DNA of 64,000 nucleotides from the NCBI GenBank assembly GCA_034401795.1, contig CM067369.1, positions 188,440,742 through 188,504,741 of the forward strand, given 5' to 3'. The DNA comes from Chaetoderma sp. LZ-2023a. Lineage: Eukaryota; Mollusca; Caudofoveata; Chaetodermatida; Chaetodermatidae. Below are positions 19,113 through 30,284 of the stretch, piece after piece; the first letter of the stretch is position 1; each line of letters starts with the position of its first letter. Both the position numbers and the translations under genes were made by a program. The notes below the pieces were generated by a model. The model was given only the letters and a program-made list of their open reading frames with translations. It had not been told where the DNA came from and searched no databases.

Positions 19113-22100
19113 GTGATTGGCTCCTTGAGGAAGTTAATTGTTATTGACATAATTGGTCCGCCAGACACGCTGCGATTCGTGACTGATAAGAATGGGAAGT
19201 TTCTTGTCTTCCCCTCATTACTTACAACTGATCATCTTGTAAAGGAGTATTTTGCTGTTAAAGAGGAACTTGATGTTGTCAAATCCAAATCTGATGATAG
19301 TATTTTATCTAAGGCGGCACTGAAATTGCACCAAATTATCAAATGTCAGGAGATCAGTGAACACTGGCCTCCTGATACGTAGAAAGACGGTTGCATCCCT
19401 GAGCAGTGGTTAACTGTATTTATGCATTGTTAACTGGTGAAAGTAACTGCCCATGCCCACCACAACGAGTGCAGAGATTTACAAATTCTTTTGGACAGGA
19501 TCTGGTGTATGCGGTCACAAATGGAATGGAAAAGCCACCAAAGCATGTTCTTCTCCCATTCGCTGTAAAATCCTTGATAGGAAACGGGGAATTAATAACA
19601 CTTTGAACAGCTTTGGGCACAGTGTATCGTATTCAAAGTTAGAAGAAATCAACACTGCTCTTTGCTTGCAAAAGGTTTCATTGGCTAAAGAGGGCATGTG
19701 TCTACCATCGGATATCCGCCCTGACATCTTCACAACGCTGGTATGGGTTAACATTGATTGCTTAGAGGAGACACTTAGTGGTGGTGGCACATCACACATG
19801 GTGATTGGGATTGCCATTCAACACAAATGGGCAAGACCAACGAGTCACCGCTGTCTCTGCCAACTAAGTCTCTACGTACTCCACCTACCATGGCTAAGGC
19901 AAAGCAAAGAAGTATCTCTACTGACACTATCACAATGCCAATCTATAATGCTGGAAAACGTGAGAACCCATAGAAAATAGAAATTGCTGATCCAGAAACA
20001 TCTGCCACTGTTCATCATTCTATTGTGAAGAATGTTTCTTGGGTCCTGTCAAGCATGTCCGACACAAAAGATCAAAATGTTAGTAGTTGGACAGGGTTCA
20101 ATATAAAACCCCTGTGATGAATTAGAAGTTGTAGCAGACACAATCGTATACCTTCATACAGTAAATGTACCAGCGACTCAGTTATCAACCATGTATGAAA
20201 TCTTAAATCAATCGCTGAAGATTATGAAGATTTTGCACTTGAGAGTTATAGTTTGTATATTCGACCAGGCGATTTATGCAAAGGCTTTAGAAGTTGTGTG
20301 GAAGCATCAAGATATGCTTAGTTCGCTAATTCTCAGAATGGGAGTTCTTCACAAGATATGCACAATGCTAGCAATAATAGGAAAGCGGTTTTGTGATGGA
20401 GGTTTGAAAAACATATACGTTGAGTCAGGGTTTATTGCTGATGGTTTCATTTCCGGGGTGCTAGAAGCCGAAAATACAATTTGTGTTATTAGACTTCACA
20501 AACTGATGTATGAGGATCTTTTGAGAATCGCATGGAAAGGCTGTGTATAGTGGTTAGAAGATAGTGAAAAGGGCAAACTAGGTGAAGCTTTGCTTGCCGT
20601 CAAGGACCTTGCTAAGAAAAGTTCACATGAGTCACTGCGAGGAATCATGCAGAATCCATCTTGTCTACATATAATGGAACTGTTTGAGAAATATCTTGAC
20701 TTTCTTAGAAATGGTAATGGACAGCTTTCTACATTTTGGATGTCTTATGTTGACATGGTAGAAATTGTACTTGGTTACTTGGGAGCATCGAGGGAAGGAG
20801 ATTGGCTCCTACACCTAGCATCAGTTTGAGCTATGATACCATGGTACTTTTCCAAATGATAGACTTAATTACGCGAGATACCTACCATACTACTATGCCC
20901 AGATGTTCCGACTCAGCATTGATCATCCTGAGATGTGCACTCATTTTATACAGGGTGGATTCTCTATACAGTTTTGAGAAAAAAATCCATTTGGGAGAAT
21001 CAAACAGTAGAAGAGGCAGTTAACAAGGATACACAGAGACCCGGTGGGGCAATGGGGTTTAGCTTGAAACCAGGAGCAGTACATACGTACTACATTAATG
21101 CCGAGTACAGAAGCATATTTCTCAGTCAGCTCAGAGAGATGAGGGTTTTTTGGAGCCTCAAGGCTGAACCATCCAGATTTGCAACAATCCAGGATACTTA
21201 AGGATGAAGCTGATGTCCAGCCATTGATTGATCTTGCAGAAAACTCGTGGAGTAATCCATTGGGCGATAATCAAGTGAGTTTTGTAAATCTAGCAACCGG
21301 TACTCTGGCTCCAACAGATATTGCCAACGATTTAATAAATGCCCACAAAATTAGCGAAATTCCATACACAGAATTCAAGTCAAGTCGTTTTGAGATGGAT
21401 CTATTTGATTCGGTGGACTTTTATGCAACAATGAAAAAGGAGAAGCTGAAGACAATCAGCAGTATTTCCATGACAAAGATAAAGTGTAAGGGAAATGATG
21501 TAGTGTTGAAATGCGATCGTAATCTGTTTGGGCACATAATCTGTGTCACACAAGCCCGACAGCTTGAAATGAAAGAGGTACCCAGTAATCCACTTGGTCC
21601 AATACCATGGGCTTTGGCTAATGGGGATGGGTCTCTCAGAAAGACTGATAAGGGCAAAATTATGAATGAAAGTGGAAAGAATGTTCCAGTAGCAGAAAAT
21701 CTTAGGGCGGGATCAGCATGTATCGTCAACGGGATGAGTATCATCCAGAAAATGAATGGAAGTAACACAACGTTTGCAGAACTTGCCATATCTACACTGA
21801 GAAGAGTGCTTCTTGAAGGACAACAGAGCAAAAGAGTCGACGTTATTTTTATGTGTATCTTGAATTCTCTACCAAGGATGCGGAGAGGGTCAACAGAGGA
21901 TCTGGGACCAGTGTGCGATTTAAAAGCATTGCCTCAGGACATAAGATTAAGCAATGGAGTTTTTTTATCTGAAGCACCTAACAGGCTAATTTGATTCAGT
22001 TCCGCAGTGAAGAATGGAAGCAAGACTGCTGCAAGAAGATTCTTGGTGACAAACAGTTGTGTGTCACATGTGGTGAGATCTGCTGGAAGATCAGCAGGGG

Positions 22101-22731
22101 TGAATCATGCAAAGTCGCAGAGCTAAGCTTCAAAACAAGAGGAAGCAGATATGCGGATTCTTCTGCAAACAGATGAGGTTGCAGAAAAAGGGTATAACAC
22201 TGTTATCGTTCTCTGAAGACACAGGTGTCTTTATTGTTTACACAGTCTATTCCATGCTCTATTTATCAGAAACGTGGGACCCAAGCACGAACACAGTATA
22301 TGGACATCACAAGCTTGAGAAAGTCTCTAGGAGATGATATATCAGAGGCTCTGGCTGGTTTGCATGTATTCCCTGGTTGTGATACCGTCAGCGGCTTTGC
22401 TGACCATGGCAAAACTCGACCGTTGAATAAACTAAGACATCACAAACATCTGTTCAAATCATTTATTGATCTTGGGGAAATATGGGGTGTATCACAAAAG
22501 ATGATTGACGATTTGCAGCATTTCACATGCTGCATGTATGCACCCTCATCTAACACAGTTGAGGTGAATGACTTGCGTTATGAGATGCTCTTTACCAGGA
22601 AAGGAGAAGTGGACTCAAGTGCCCTTCCAGCATGCCGTGACAGTCTTTTACAACATATAAGACGAACAAACTATCAAGCTGGCATATGGAAGCGGTGTCT
22701 TGTGGCAAAACCCAATTTTCGGTGGTCTTGA
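19113..22731 (+). pseudogene. Large uncharacterised protein family, locus I (broken)
   Basis: A row of plus-strand frames makes one protein-like series. 19113-19382 is an N-proximal helix region. 19407-19610 has FTNSFGQDLVYAVTNGMEKP. 19600-19830 has SYSKLEEINTALCLQKVS and CLEETLSGGGTSHM. 20191-20829 has RMGVLHKICTMLAIIGKRF and SREGDWLLHLAS. 20935-21170 has GGAMGFSLKP in one frame. 21179-21994 is 271 codons with LATGTLAPTDIANDLINAH, RNLFGHIICVTQARQL and ACIVNGMSIIQKM. 22225-22731 has FPGCDTVSGFADHGKTR and CRDSLLQHIRRTNYQAGIW. Stops and frame changes separate nearly every block (for example at 19380, 19400, 20548, 20827, 21200 and 21992). The family recurs as multi-copy 'uncharacterized' proteins in cnidarians, molluscs and other invertebrates. 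I do not know its function. The C-terminal motifs suggest a PIN/FEN-like nuclease fold, with a key Asp lost here (SEDTGV). Confidence 0.7.
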
Positions 22732-22739
22732 GAAACCGA

Positions 22740-23340
22740 ATGTGTGAAATTTATTACTGAAGATTCATTCAAATAAATAATTGAACATGGACGCCCTGGC
22801 TCGGGCTGAAATGATATAGTACACACGTTAATAAGCATATTTGGTAAAAAAAAAATCTGTCATAACTAATCTTTAATTCGTAGATAATACTGCGATGTCG
22901 CATATATCGGGCAATAGATAAAATCTGTGAACTTTTGGCCTCTCACAACCTACTTACCGGGTTTAAATTCCTAATTACACTATCCATTCTATGAAGGCCA
23001 ATAAAATACACAGTTTTAGTGGTAAACTACCCATATGATGATTGGTTCAAAAGTTATGCCCGAATTTGTTTTCCCCCACCCCTAAAAGTGTCCCAAAATT
23101 ACCATATGCATCAACATGTTTGAGGAGTGATAACTACCAAAAAGCTACTCGCTAGGAAAGTCTATCAACTTAATTTATTAAATATAGACAATGGTCTATC
23201 CTAAAACAGCATGAGGTTTTGTCCCTCTTGGTGGTACCAAAATCTGGTCTGGCCCATGGTCTAATAATAAGATGAGTATGAGCGACATTTTAACCATCTG
23301 ACGATTTTTGCCAACGACATATTCCAAGGCTTATATTTCT
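22740..23340. other. Non-coding spacer
   Basis: AT-rich, no gene seen. It includes 'atgatgattggttcaaaagttatgcccgaatttg', the style of degenerate dispersed repeats found elsewhere in the window. Confidence 0.4.
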
Positions 23341-23350
23341 GGACCGGCTA

Positions 23351-23432
23351 AATATTTTGGAAACAATTCGACTGAAAGTTGTTGGTGGCTTAGCCACCAA
23401 CAGCTTTCAGTTAAATTGTTCTTAAATTATTC
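23351..23432. repeat. Hairpin related to the MITE core
   Basis: Arms aatattttggaaacaattcgac / taaattgttcttaaattatt with a perfect centre ttggtggcttagccaccaa. It resembles the central palindrome of the MITE family without the flanking body. Confidence 0.7.
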
Positions 23433-23728
23433 GGGAAGTAAAGAGGTTTTACTCATTGAAATTATTGTCTGGATAAAGATGGGAACTCGTATAAGTATCA
23501 CTCTCCTCATGTTCTATACTATATATGCACTATATATGCATGCAATGATATAAACAAGACCACATCTCACACAGACAAGGCATTTATAGGTTCTCTGTAT
23601 TTTAATTAGCAATTCGATAATTTACACAATTGATGAATTAATATATACATATTTTACCAAAAAATCACCACTTTGGACACGATTCAGCATAGCACAGTAG
23701 GAGTGGGTGAATGGATAGCAAGTGAGAA

Positions 23729-24022
23729 CTATTTTGTTGTGGCGGAGGGTGCTCGTAGTCGAAGTACATGTTTCTTAATCCATTCAAGAGGTGTTGTATT
23801 GTTAAACACTCTAGAGTTCCATCTGGACTTGTTTGAAGCTTTCTTTAAAAATTCTATTTGTTGCGCTCTCCTTATCCATCTGCGTTTGGCCTGCGCTAAT
23901 GTTCTTTCTGATGCACAGAGTTCGCATTTACTAAGCAGCAGAGACGCAGTGATGCGGTCAAGGTAGGCGAATTGTGAACTTCGAAGGACGCGCTCTGCGT
24001 GTTTGCAAATGAAACGCCATAT
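23729..24022 (-). CDS. BTB-BACK gene II, exon 4
   Basis: Same acceptor (ttccaattccag) and same 294-bp length as gene I exon 4. Reads IWRFICKHAERVLRSSQFAY, ITASLLLSKCELCASERTL and KRRWIRRAQ, ending at TAG. Compared with gene I there are about a dozen amino-acid changes and no indels, consistent with coding constraint since the duplication. Confidence 0.75.
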   Translation of the reverse strand: MWRFICKHAERVLRSSQFAYLDRITASLLLSKCELCASERTLAQAKRRWIRRAQQIEFLKKASNKSRWNSRVFNNTTPLEWIKKHVLRLRAPSATTK

Positions 24023-24549
24023 CTGGAATTGGAACATAAAACTTGGTATCATAAATAAATAAGCACGAATTTGCATAATGTTGTATAGTATGTTTATAAC
24101 ATCGCATATGTTGGAAAAGTCACCAGGCGTTTGTGGCCACGCAATGGTGAGTTACTTAAGATAACTAACTGGTCGGAGGACTATATTTCTTTATCTGAAC
24201 CCTGCATTGACGAAATTTCGTCAGGAAAATAAAAATATTTCCTTACTGAATGTCCAGGCCAAGAGAAGACAATTTTTTGACAAACTAGCCATCCACTCGT
24301 TTTCAATTTTCGAAATATGCCTTCTCTTATTATACAACTAGACAGTGTTAAAGATTAACGCAGAGACTAGGTTTGGTCGGCTACGGGATGAAAGGGTTAA
24401 TGACCTCAACATCAACTCTACCCGACATTTCCTATGAAACCCGACTTCCAATATGAAGTACTGTGTCCTTCATAAGCACTACTTGGTGATATGGACTGGA
24501 TGAATTGTGAGAGGACATGAGGATGTACATCGAGTCGTCATATCAATGG

Positions 24550-24920
24550 AGGAATCCATTTCTCGCTAAGCCCCGCCCATTTCTATTTAAGCCCAACCCA
24601 CTTTTACATGTATTGGAATCGATTTATATACTTTGAACGCTGAATTCCAACAACCAAAATTTCAAGGTGATTTACGGGTAAGCTGTTGAATATTTTGGCA
24701 GCTATGGCAGCATAAGCTCCCAGTCAAATTAGTTTCAAAATATTCAACAGACTGTTTATTAAATTGCAAATCCATCAAAAGCATACAATTCGTACATTTG
24801 ATTGACTTTTACGGCTTCATTACGGAGAATTCTAAGGTATCTTGATTGTGACGTCAGCTAATATGTGACTTAATTGATTATAACGTCAGATAGGCCTACT
24901 TGAGTGGCTTATCGGATACT
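24550..24920. mobile_element. Hairpin-core MITE, arm II copy of the 13590 element
   Basis: Same subfamily and position as the arm I copy ('tctcgctaagccccgcccat', 'gctgttgaatattttggcagc', 'ttcaaaatattcaacag'). TGACGTCA near 24850. Confidence 0.7.
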
Positions 24921-25069
24921 TTCATTGTGCATCATTTGGAAACGAGTTCTGTTGATGGCTTAAATGCACCAAATGAAATGATGCCAGAAATGGATGCATA
25001 TTTGTAGTCGTATTTTCTGAATCTTGTCAAATACTTTATTACGATAGGTCCTATCATCTAACTCCAGCA

Positions 25070-25084
25070 TCGATCGATCGATCG

Positions 25085-25160
<76 letters not shown>

Positions 25161-25235
25161 AGGGAGGGGGAGGGAGGGGAGGAAGGGAGGGAGGCAGAGA
25201 GAGAGAGAGAGAGGAGGGAGGGGAGAGAGAGTGTT
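25070..25235. repeat. (GA)n tract preceded by (ATCG)n, intron 3, gene II
   Basis: 'gatcgatcgatcgatcgatcg' followed by about 70 bp of GA and then GGGA units. It replaces the 14167 MITE region of gene I. Confidence 0.9.
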
Positions 25236-25284
25236 CATGATATCGGAATCTCTTGATGTACGCTAATAATGACTTGCTTCTCAC

Positions 25285-25427
25285 CTTATCAACAATGTCA
25301 CTGATATTCTTATTGAGTAGGTACACCTGAGCGGCCTGTAACAGCGTCATTACACGGTCCACGTTAATACAGGATATAGCAAAGTCCTTACAAGCTTCAC
25401 GGAGATCAGGCAATTCAAACGCATCCG
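25285..25427 (-). CDS. BTB-BACK gene II, exon 3
   Basis: 143 bp, acceptor 'ttaaccacag', donor 'AAG|GTGAGA'. Reads ADAFELPDLREACKDFAISC, INVDRVMTLLQAAQVYL and ending ISDIVDK. Splice phases are the same as in gene I. An (AAT)n tract begins about 18 bp upstream of the acceptor. Confidence 0.85.
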
Positions 25428-25443
25428 CTGTGGTTAACAAACC

Positions 25444-25445
<2 letters not shown>

Positions 25446-25519
<74 letters not shown>

Positions 25520-25534
25520 TTAATAATAATAATA

Positions 25535-25538
<4 letters not shown>
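25446..25538. repeat. (AAT)n microsatellite upstream of exon 3 acceptor, gene II
   Basis: About 93 bp, with one 'attaat' interruption near 25518, as in gene I. Confidence 0.95.
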
Positions 25539-25589
<51 letters not shown>

Positions 25590-25640
25590 AGAGAGCGAGA
25601 GAGAGAAAGATAGAGGGGGAGAGATTGGATGGGATTGGAG

Positions 25641-25735
<95 letters not shown>

Positions 25736-25810
25736 AGAGTGGAGGGAGAGAGGGGAGGGAGGGAGGGGAGAGAAAAAGGAGGGAGGGATGGATGGAGGCG
25801 GTGGGAGGGC

Positions 25811-25861
<51 letters not shown>

Positions 25862-25963
25862 GGAGAATGGGAGAAGTTGAGTGACGGGATGGATGGATGG
25901 CGGAAGGGAGTGAAGTAAAGGGGCGATGGAGATGGGGTAAGGAGATAGGGGTGGTAGGGGGGG

Positions 25964-25998
<35 letters not shown>

Positions 25999-26023
25999 AG
26001 AGCGGGGTGGGTGGAAGAGAGGA

Positions 26024-26100
<77 letters not shown>

Positions 26101-26245
26101 GGAGAGAGTGGAGGGAGAGAGGGGAGGGAGGGAGGGGAGAGAAAAAGGAGGGAGGGATGGACGGAGGCGATGGGAGGGCGGGAGAGAGAGAGAGAGTTAG
26201 AGCGGGGTGGGTGGAAGAGAGGAGAGGGAGAGAGAGAAAGTATCC
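25539..26245. repeat. GA/GGGA-rich tract with higher-order duplication, intron 2, gene II
   Basis: About 700 bp of purine on the + strand. A non-simple block (gtggagggagagaggggagg ... gggatgga ... gggagggcggga) occurs at about 25738-25815 and again at 26107-26183, some 368 bp apart. 'ttagagcggggtgggtgg' occurs at about 25996 and 26195. So the tract grew partly by duplicating larger units. Confidence 0.9.
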
Positions 26246-26338
26246 AACAGAGTATTCATTATATCATAGAGATTTTTCAATTCGTGTCTGTAATGATTAA
26301 ATGGATAATGTAGGACAAGACAAAAGTAATGCTCTTAC

Positions 26339-26559
26339 CGAATACATTATTGATGGTTATTTTTGCGGTTCCATAATGTATAAATGTGAGTACTGCACGG
26401 AATGTGGCCGGAGTAAAGTATGGTAGAGGTATCACTAGGTCAGCACATTGCCTTCTAAACGATCGTGAGAATATCCTTCTACCGCGCATCATTTTCTTGC
26501 CTCGCACTGATTGGTCGTCCAGATTGGCCTGATGGGACTGGAATAGGTTCAGGAACTTC
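26339..26559 (-). CDS. BTB-BACK gene II, exon 2
   Basis: 221 bp, acceptor 'attattag|GAAG' directly at the end of (ATT)n, donor 'TTCG|GTAAGA'. Reads KFLNLFQSHQANLDDQSVRG, then the basic insert RRIFSRSFRRQ, then LVIPLPYFTPATFRAVLTFI and HYGTAKITINNVF. Joins in phase on both sides. Confidence 0.85.
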
Positions 26560-26561
26560 CT

Positions 26562-26585
26562 AATAATAATAATAATAATAATAAT

Positions 26586-26642
<57 letters not shown>

Positions 26643-26650
26643 TGTAATAA
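26562..26650. repeat. (AAT)n microsatellite abutting exon 2 acceptor, gene II
   Basis: About 80 bp; the TAG of the acceptor follows the last repeat unit without a spacer. One 'attaat' interruption near 26585. Confidence 0.95.
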
Positions 26651-26699
26651 TAAATTTGTAAGGTTCGAAATATGTTAAGATTAATTTGCCCACCAAGAA

Positions 26700-27320
26700 C
26701 AATAGGTTTCAAAAATTTCAAAAATACATTTAAAGGCTTTTAAATTGTAAATGATATTTTACCATTCAAATTGTTACGTAATATTGTAGCGTGATTAGAG
26801 CTTTTGCATACATCGCCTGACCGTCACCTTAGACTGTAGGCCTATTGGACAATATCAGACAAGTGTGCATGACAGAGGTGCGCATACTCAATGATGACGT
26901 CATAAGGCAATCAGGCGACATGACGTGTTATAAATAACATAATACGCTGTTTATCTTAGAGTGGATATAGCATCATAGATTCTAAATGAGTTATTAGCCA
27001 AAAAATTATGTTCATGGAAAAAAGCTATTTGTTAAGAATCTAACCTTAACGTAATTAGCTTTGACCTTATATTAGCGTAATAACTAGAATACCAATTTCG
27101 TATTTTATAATAGTATGGCTATAGATGAGGCAATGCCACGCGCATACAGCCATAGCCATGTACTATGTTACAGACTCATGCGGTCGCCATAACAATTGAT
27201 AAATCTAATTTGTCACTCAAGTATATGACGACATAATCAATTACGTCACATGTAGGCTGACGTGACTAACAAGATGCGTAAGGAATGACGTAACTAAGTC
27301 CGTCAGGGGCACAAGTGTAC
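26700..27320. other. Non-coding stretch of intron 1, gene II
   Basis: AT-rich, no gene seen. TGACGTCA near 26893 and several 'gacgtaa/ctgacgtgac' fragments near 27225-27290 look like the CRE-bearing end of a degraded MITE, continuous with the next feature. Confidence 0.45.
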
Positions 27321-27329
27321 GAAATATAT

Positions 27330-27545
27330 GCCTTATTTAACATACATTTTGTTGAATATTTTGAAACTATTTTGATTAGGCGCTGTTGCTGTCCCGGTCA
27401 AATTATATTCAAAATATTCAAGTACTGTATAGTTACCATGCTATTTGGGTTCTGGGAATTCAAGGTTCAATCTATCCCAACACGGGTAAAGCGTGTGTGG
27501 AGCTTAGCTAGAAATGGCCGGGTCTTAGTTAAAATGGATTCATCC
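27330..27545. mobile_element. Degraded hairpin-core MITE
   Basis: Inner arms gttgaatattttgaaactatt / aattatattcaaaatattcaa, then 'ttctgggaattcaaggttcaatctatcccaac' and 'gagcttagctagaaatgg'. Confidence 0.65.
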
Positions 27546-27617
27546 ATTGTGGTGAATGGCTAAGCGTATTATCAGACAAAATTATATATAGTATCATTAG
27601 TATTATCTCGAGCTAAC

Positions 27618-27873
27618 CTGCTTCTGGCCGCCATTACTGCCTTAATACCGTACAGAGGAACTTTATCTACACCCACGAGAAAAGTGACGTCACATATACT
27701 AGGCATATCCAATATCGTCTTCATATCAGCGCATAAACCGCCCACGTCTTTCACACATACGGTATGGTCGCTTTTTGTAGTGCGGAGGTGAGTTCGGTCA
27801 CAACTGTCGTTCAGAATACTCCAACATTCTACAGAACTGCCATAACTGCTTGTGTCTGAACTAAGCGAGGTGC
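27618..27873 (-). CDS. BTB-BACK gene II, exon 1
   Basis: 256 bp, acceptor 'attattag|GC', donor 'AGCAG|GTTAGC', the same size and phases as gene I exon 1. Reads LSSDTSSYGSSVECWSILND, VKDVGGLCADMKTILDMPS, CDVTFLVGVDKVPLYGIKAV, MAARSR. Upstream exons were not found in this window, so the true N-terminus is unknown. Confidence 0.85.
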
Positions 27874-27874
27874 C

Positions 27875-27875
<1 letters not shown>

Positions 27876-27940
<65 letters not shown>

Positions 27941-28055
27941 TGATGATGGCGGTGGTGGTGGTGGTGGTGGTGGTGGTGGTGGTGGTGGTGGTGGTGGTGG
28001 TGGTGGTGGTGGTGGTGATGACGACGACGATGACGATGATGATGATGATAAAAGG
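27876..28055. repeat. (AAT)n then (GGT)n compound microsatellite abutting exon 1 acceptor, gene II
   Basis: About 60 bp AAT (27876-27937), then about 65 bp GGT, then GAT/GAC units. Gene I has AAT followed by GAT and GGA units, so the compound structure is partly shared. Confidence 0.95.
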
Positions 28056-28579
28056 ATGAGCATGAGGGGAGGAGGATGGTGGGGAGGAGGCGAAGGGGGA
28101 GGAGGACGAGAAGTGGGGGGGGGGACGAGGAGGGGGAGGTAGATGAGGATTGGAGGAGGACGAGGAGGATGGTGGGGATGAGGGGATGAGGGGTAGGAGG
28201 AGGAGGACGGGCTGGGGTGGAGAAGAATAGTGATGTGTTATTGACGGACCTGTGCCTACTTGCTATACTGATGATACAGCACTAAATGATAGGTATCGAA
28301 GCCACAAGCAAGTGAACTGGGGTGGTCTAAAGACTGGTGCAGCTAAGACCAATGCAATAACGGCTCAAGCCGAAGGTACAGTAATCCGGTGTCGAACGAT
28401 TCAGGTATCTGGAGGTATGTTGTAATCACAAACTGTAACTGTTCTACAGCAATGCATTGCATTAGAGTAGGTGTTGCGTGACTAGTAACCAGGCAACTGA
28501 ATGTCATATGGAAGGCACCAAAGGTCGGTCCATTAATGCTTTGAAGTCGAAACGCCGAATTCGAAAAATCATTTACAAT

Positions 28580-28740
28580 TTAATAAATATTCTGTCGAAT
28601 ATTTTGAAACTAATTCGACTGGGAGCTGTTGATGCCCATGGCAGCAACAGCTTCCTGTCAAATTAGTCTCAAAGTACTCAATAGATTACACGAATAGTTG
28701 CCTTGAAATTGAGATTCTGTGGAACTCAGGGTTCAAAGGG
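28580..28740. mobile_element. Degraded hairpin-core MITE
   Basis: Inner palindrome 'ctgtcgaatattttgaaactaattcgactgggagctgttg ... cagcaacagcttcctgtcaaattag'. The outer body is mostly lost. Confidence 0.65.
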
Positions 28741-29510
28741 TTAAATTGCAAATTTAGAAAATTATGCTGTTGAAATGTGTAGAATATTTAACCCGATAAA
28801 CAAATCTTACCTCCAGAATGATCAAAACCTTCGCTGTTCAGACTGACGTCATCGCAAACTCGGCTACAAAGTCCATCACTCGAATCGATAGTGTACATTT
28901 TGAAAATATTCTTGTCTCTGAAGCTTGTTTCACAACTGAGATTTCAGAATGACTTTGGCTTTGCTCAAAGACTGTATTTATATACGTACTTGTATGTGGC
29001 AACCTTGAGTCACATTACATTATCGGCAGTCTAACACAACACGAATTTTGATTAAATAAAGCAATTAAAATCTTCAATAAATTAATACTCAAGTTTGGAG
29101 CTATTTAATTGCATTTAGACTTAAGCTAATCTACAGTTGAATTCCATAAAGTTCTGTCTGGTTAATTTACAAGTGAATTGCTATACGCTATGTCTAGATA
29201 ATCAACGCACTAATACTAATGCTATCTTATTTTGTTTATATAACGGTCAGTTCCAACCTACCTGGCCGCGGGCAAGAGAGGTGGGGAGGGATGGGCTGAT
29301 CTACGCATGACATGTTTGGGCTGATGTGTGGCCGCCGGTGGACTGGGCTCCCTGACACTCCGAGCCTGTCTGGAGTGATCATCGCTTCAAATGATTAAAC
29401 ATAACTGAATTGTGTTGTCATGACAGTTGTGTAAATATTTCTTATTTAGTGACATTTGTCGAAATAATAAGAAATTTTTTACATTGTGATATTTAATCAA
29501 AATGCTTATG
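28741..29510. other. Non-coding spacer
   Basis: AT-rich, no gene seen; a G-rich island at about 29270-29380 has no recognisable coding frame. Confidence 0.4.
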
Positions 29511-29514
29511 ATGA

Positions 29515-29850
29515 TTTGTCAGATGGATGGTGGTTAGGTGGTGGGACAGTTGTTGGTAGGTAGGTGGATTGATGGATGGATAGGCTGATGGGTAAATTGG
29601 TGGGTTGGGTGGGTGGATGCATGGATGGGCGGGCCAGCGAGTGGGCGGACGGGCGGGCAGGCGGGCGGATGGACGGACGGACGGATGTGCGGGTGTGTGT
29701 GTGGATAAATGGATGACCGAATGGATGTATTGGTGGATGAGTGGGTGGGTGCCTATGGACGTATTCGTGCGGGTGGGTGGATGGTTGGGTGGGTCTGTTA
29801 ATGGATGGATGGATGGATGGATGGACGGATCGTTGGGGGAGTGGGTGAAC
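29515..29850. repeat. Degenerate (TGGA/GGGC)n minisatellite
   Basis: About 330 bp of variant tetramers (tgga, gggc, ggtg). The shorter counterpart in arm I is 18785-18812. Both strands give low-complexity His/Pro or Gly/Trp artefact ORFs. Confidence 0.9.
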
Positions 29851-30143
29851 CTTACTGGGGAGGATTTTAAAAAATTGCATCACTTATCACTCCTGTAAAA
29901 TCAAACACATCATTGAATTTAGCAAAGTGGTTAGTAAAATCATATTATGACGTACGCGTGTGCCCTCACTAGTCCACACTTTCTCGATCAGTAATGGCGC
30001 GCGCTTGATTGAGTGCATTGTTCTCTGTGCGTTCTAGCGTTATTAATTAATTGTTCGACACGTTTCATGTGACACACCCTCAAAGATGGCGTGATCAACA
30101 CGTAATTAGTCCATTCTATTGTTATTAATCAGTGAATGACTCC

Positions 30144-30241
30144 AGTTCCAGTTTCCTTTATTCACTCAGGCTATTTAACAAACCTATAATATATATTATA
30201 GGTTTGTTAAATAGCCTGAGTGAATAAAGGAAACTGGAACT
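30144..30241. repeat. 98-bp perfect palindrome with no spacer
   Basis: The 49-bp arms are exact reverse complements meeting at 30192/30193 (centre tataatatatattata). The arm contains 'cctttattcactcaggctatt', which also appears in altered form near 13968 and 38020. In arm I the flanking sequence is continuous without it (gattggctcc|ttgaggaagttaa), so it is an insertion in arm II. Confidence 0.95.
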
Positions 30242-30284
30242 CATATAGCATATGAGGAAGCTAACAGTTATTAACTTAATTGAT

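Larger units (their letters stand above)
12265..19130. repeat. Arm I of interrupted segmental duplication (BTB-BACK gene)
   Basis: Aligned by eye with 23508-30145: 12290-12800 matches 23530-24040, 13140-13980 matches 24150-24900, the BTB exons match one for one, 16520-16590 matches 28432-28505, and 18785-19130 matches 29805-30145. Offsets run from about 11240 to 11020. The stretch 16610-18780 has no counterpart in arm II and holds a LINE fragment plus simple repeats. Divergence is clearly greater than in the 6-kb duplication, so this event is older. Confidence 0.85.
23508..30145. repeat. Arm II of interrupted segmental duplication (BTB-BACK gene)
   Basis: Counterpart of 12265-19130 in the same orientation. 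It is longer in the exon 2-3 interval because of expanded GA tracts, and lacks the LINE fragment region of arm I. The left limit is near 'ctatactatatatgcac'. The right limit is near the zero-spacer palindrome at 30144. Confidence 0.85.

Noticed and set aside
29506..29898. His/Pro-rich and Gly/Trp-rich ORFs on opposite strands
   Set aside because: Both come from the degenerate tetramer minisatellite.
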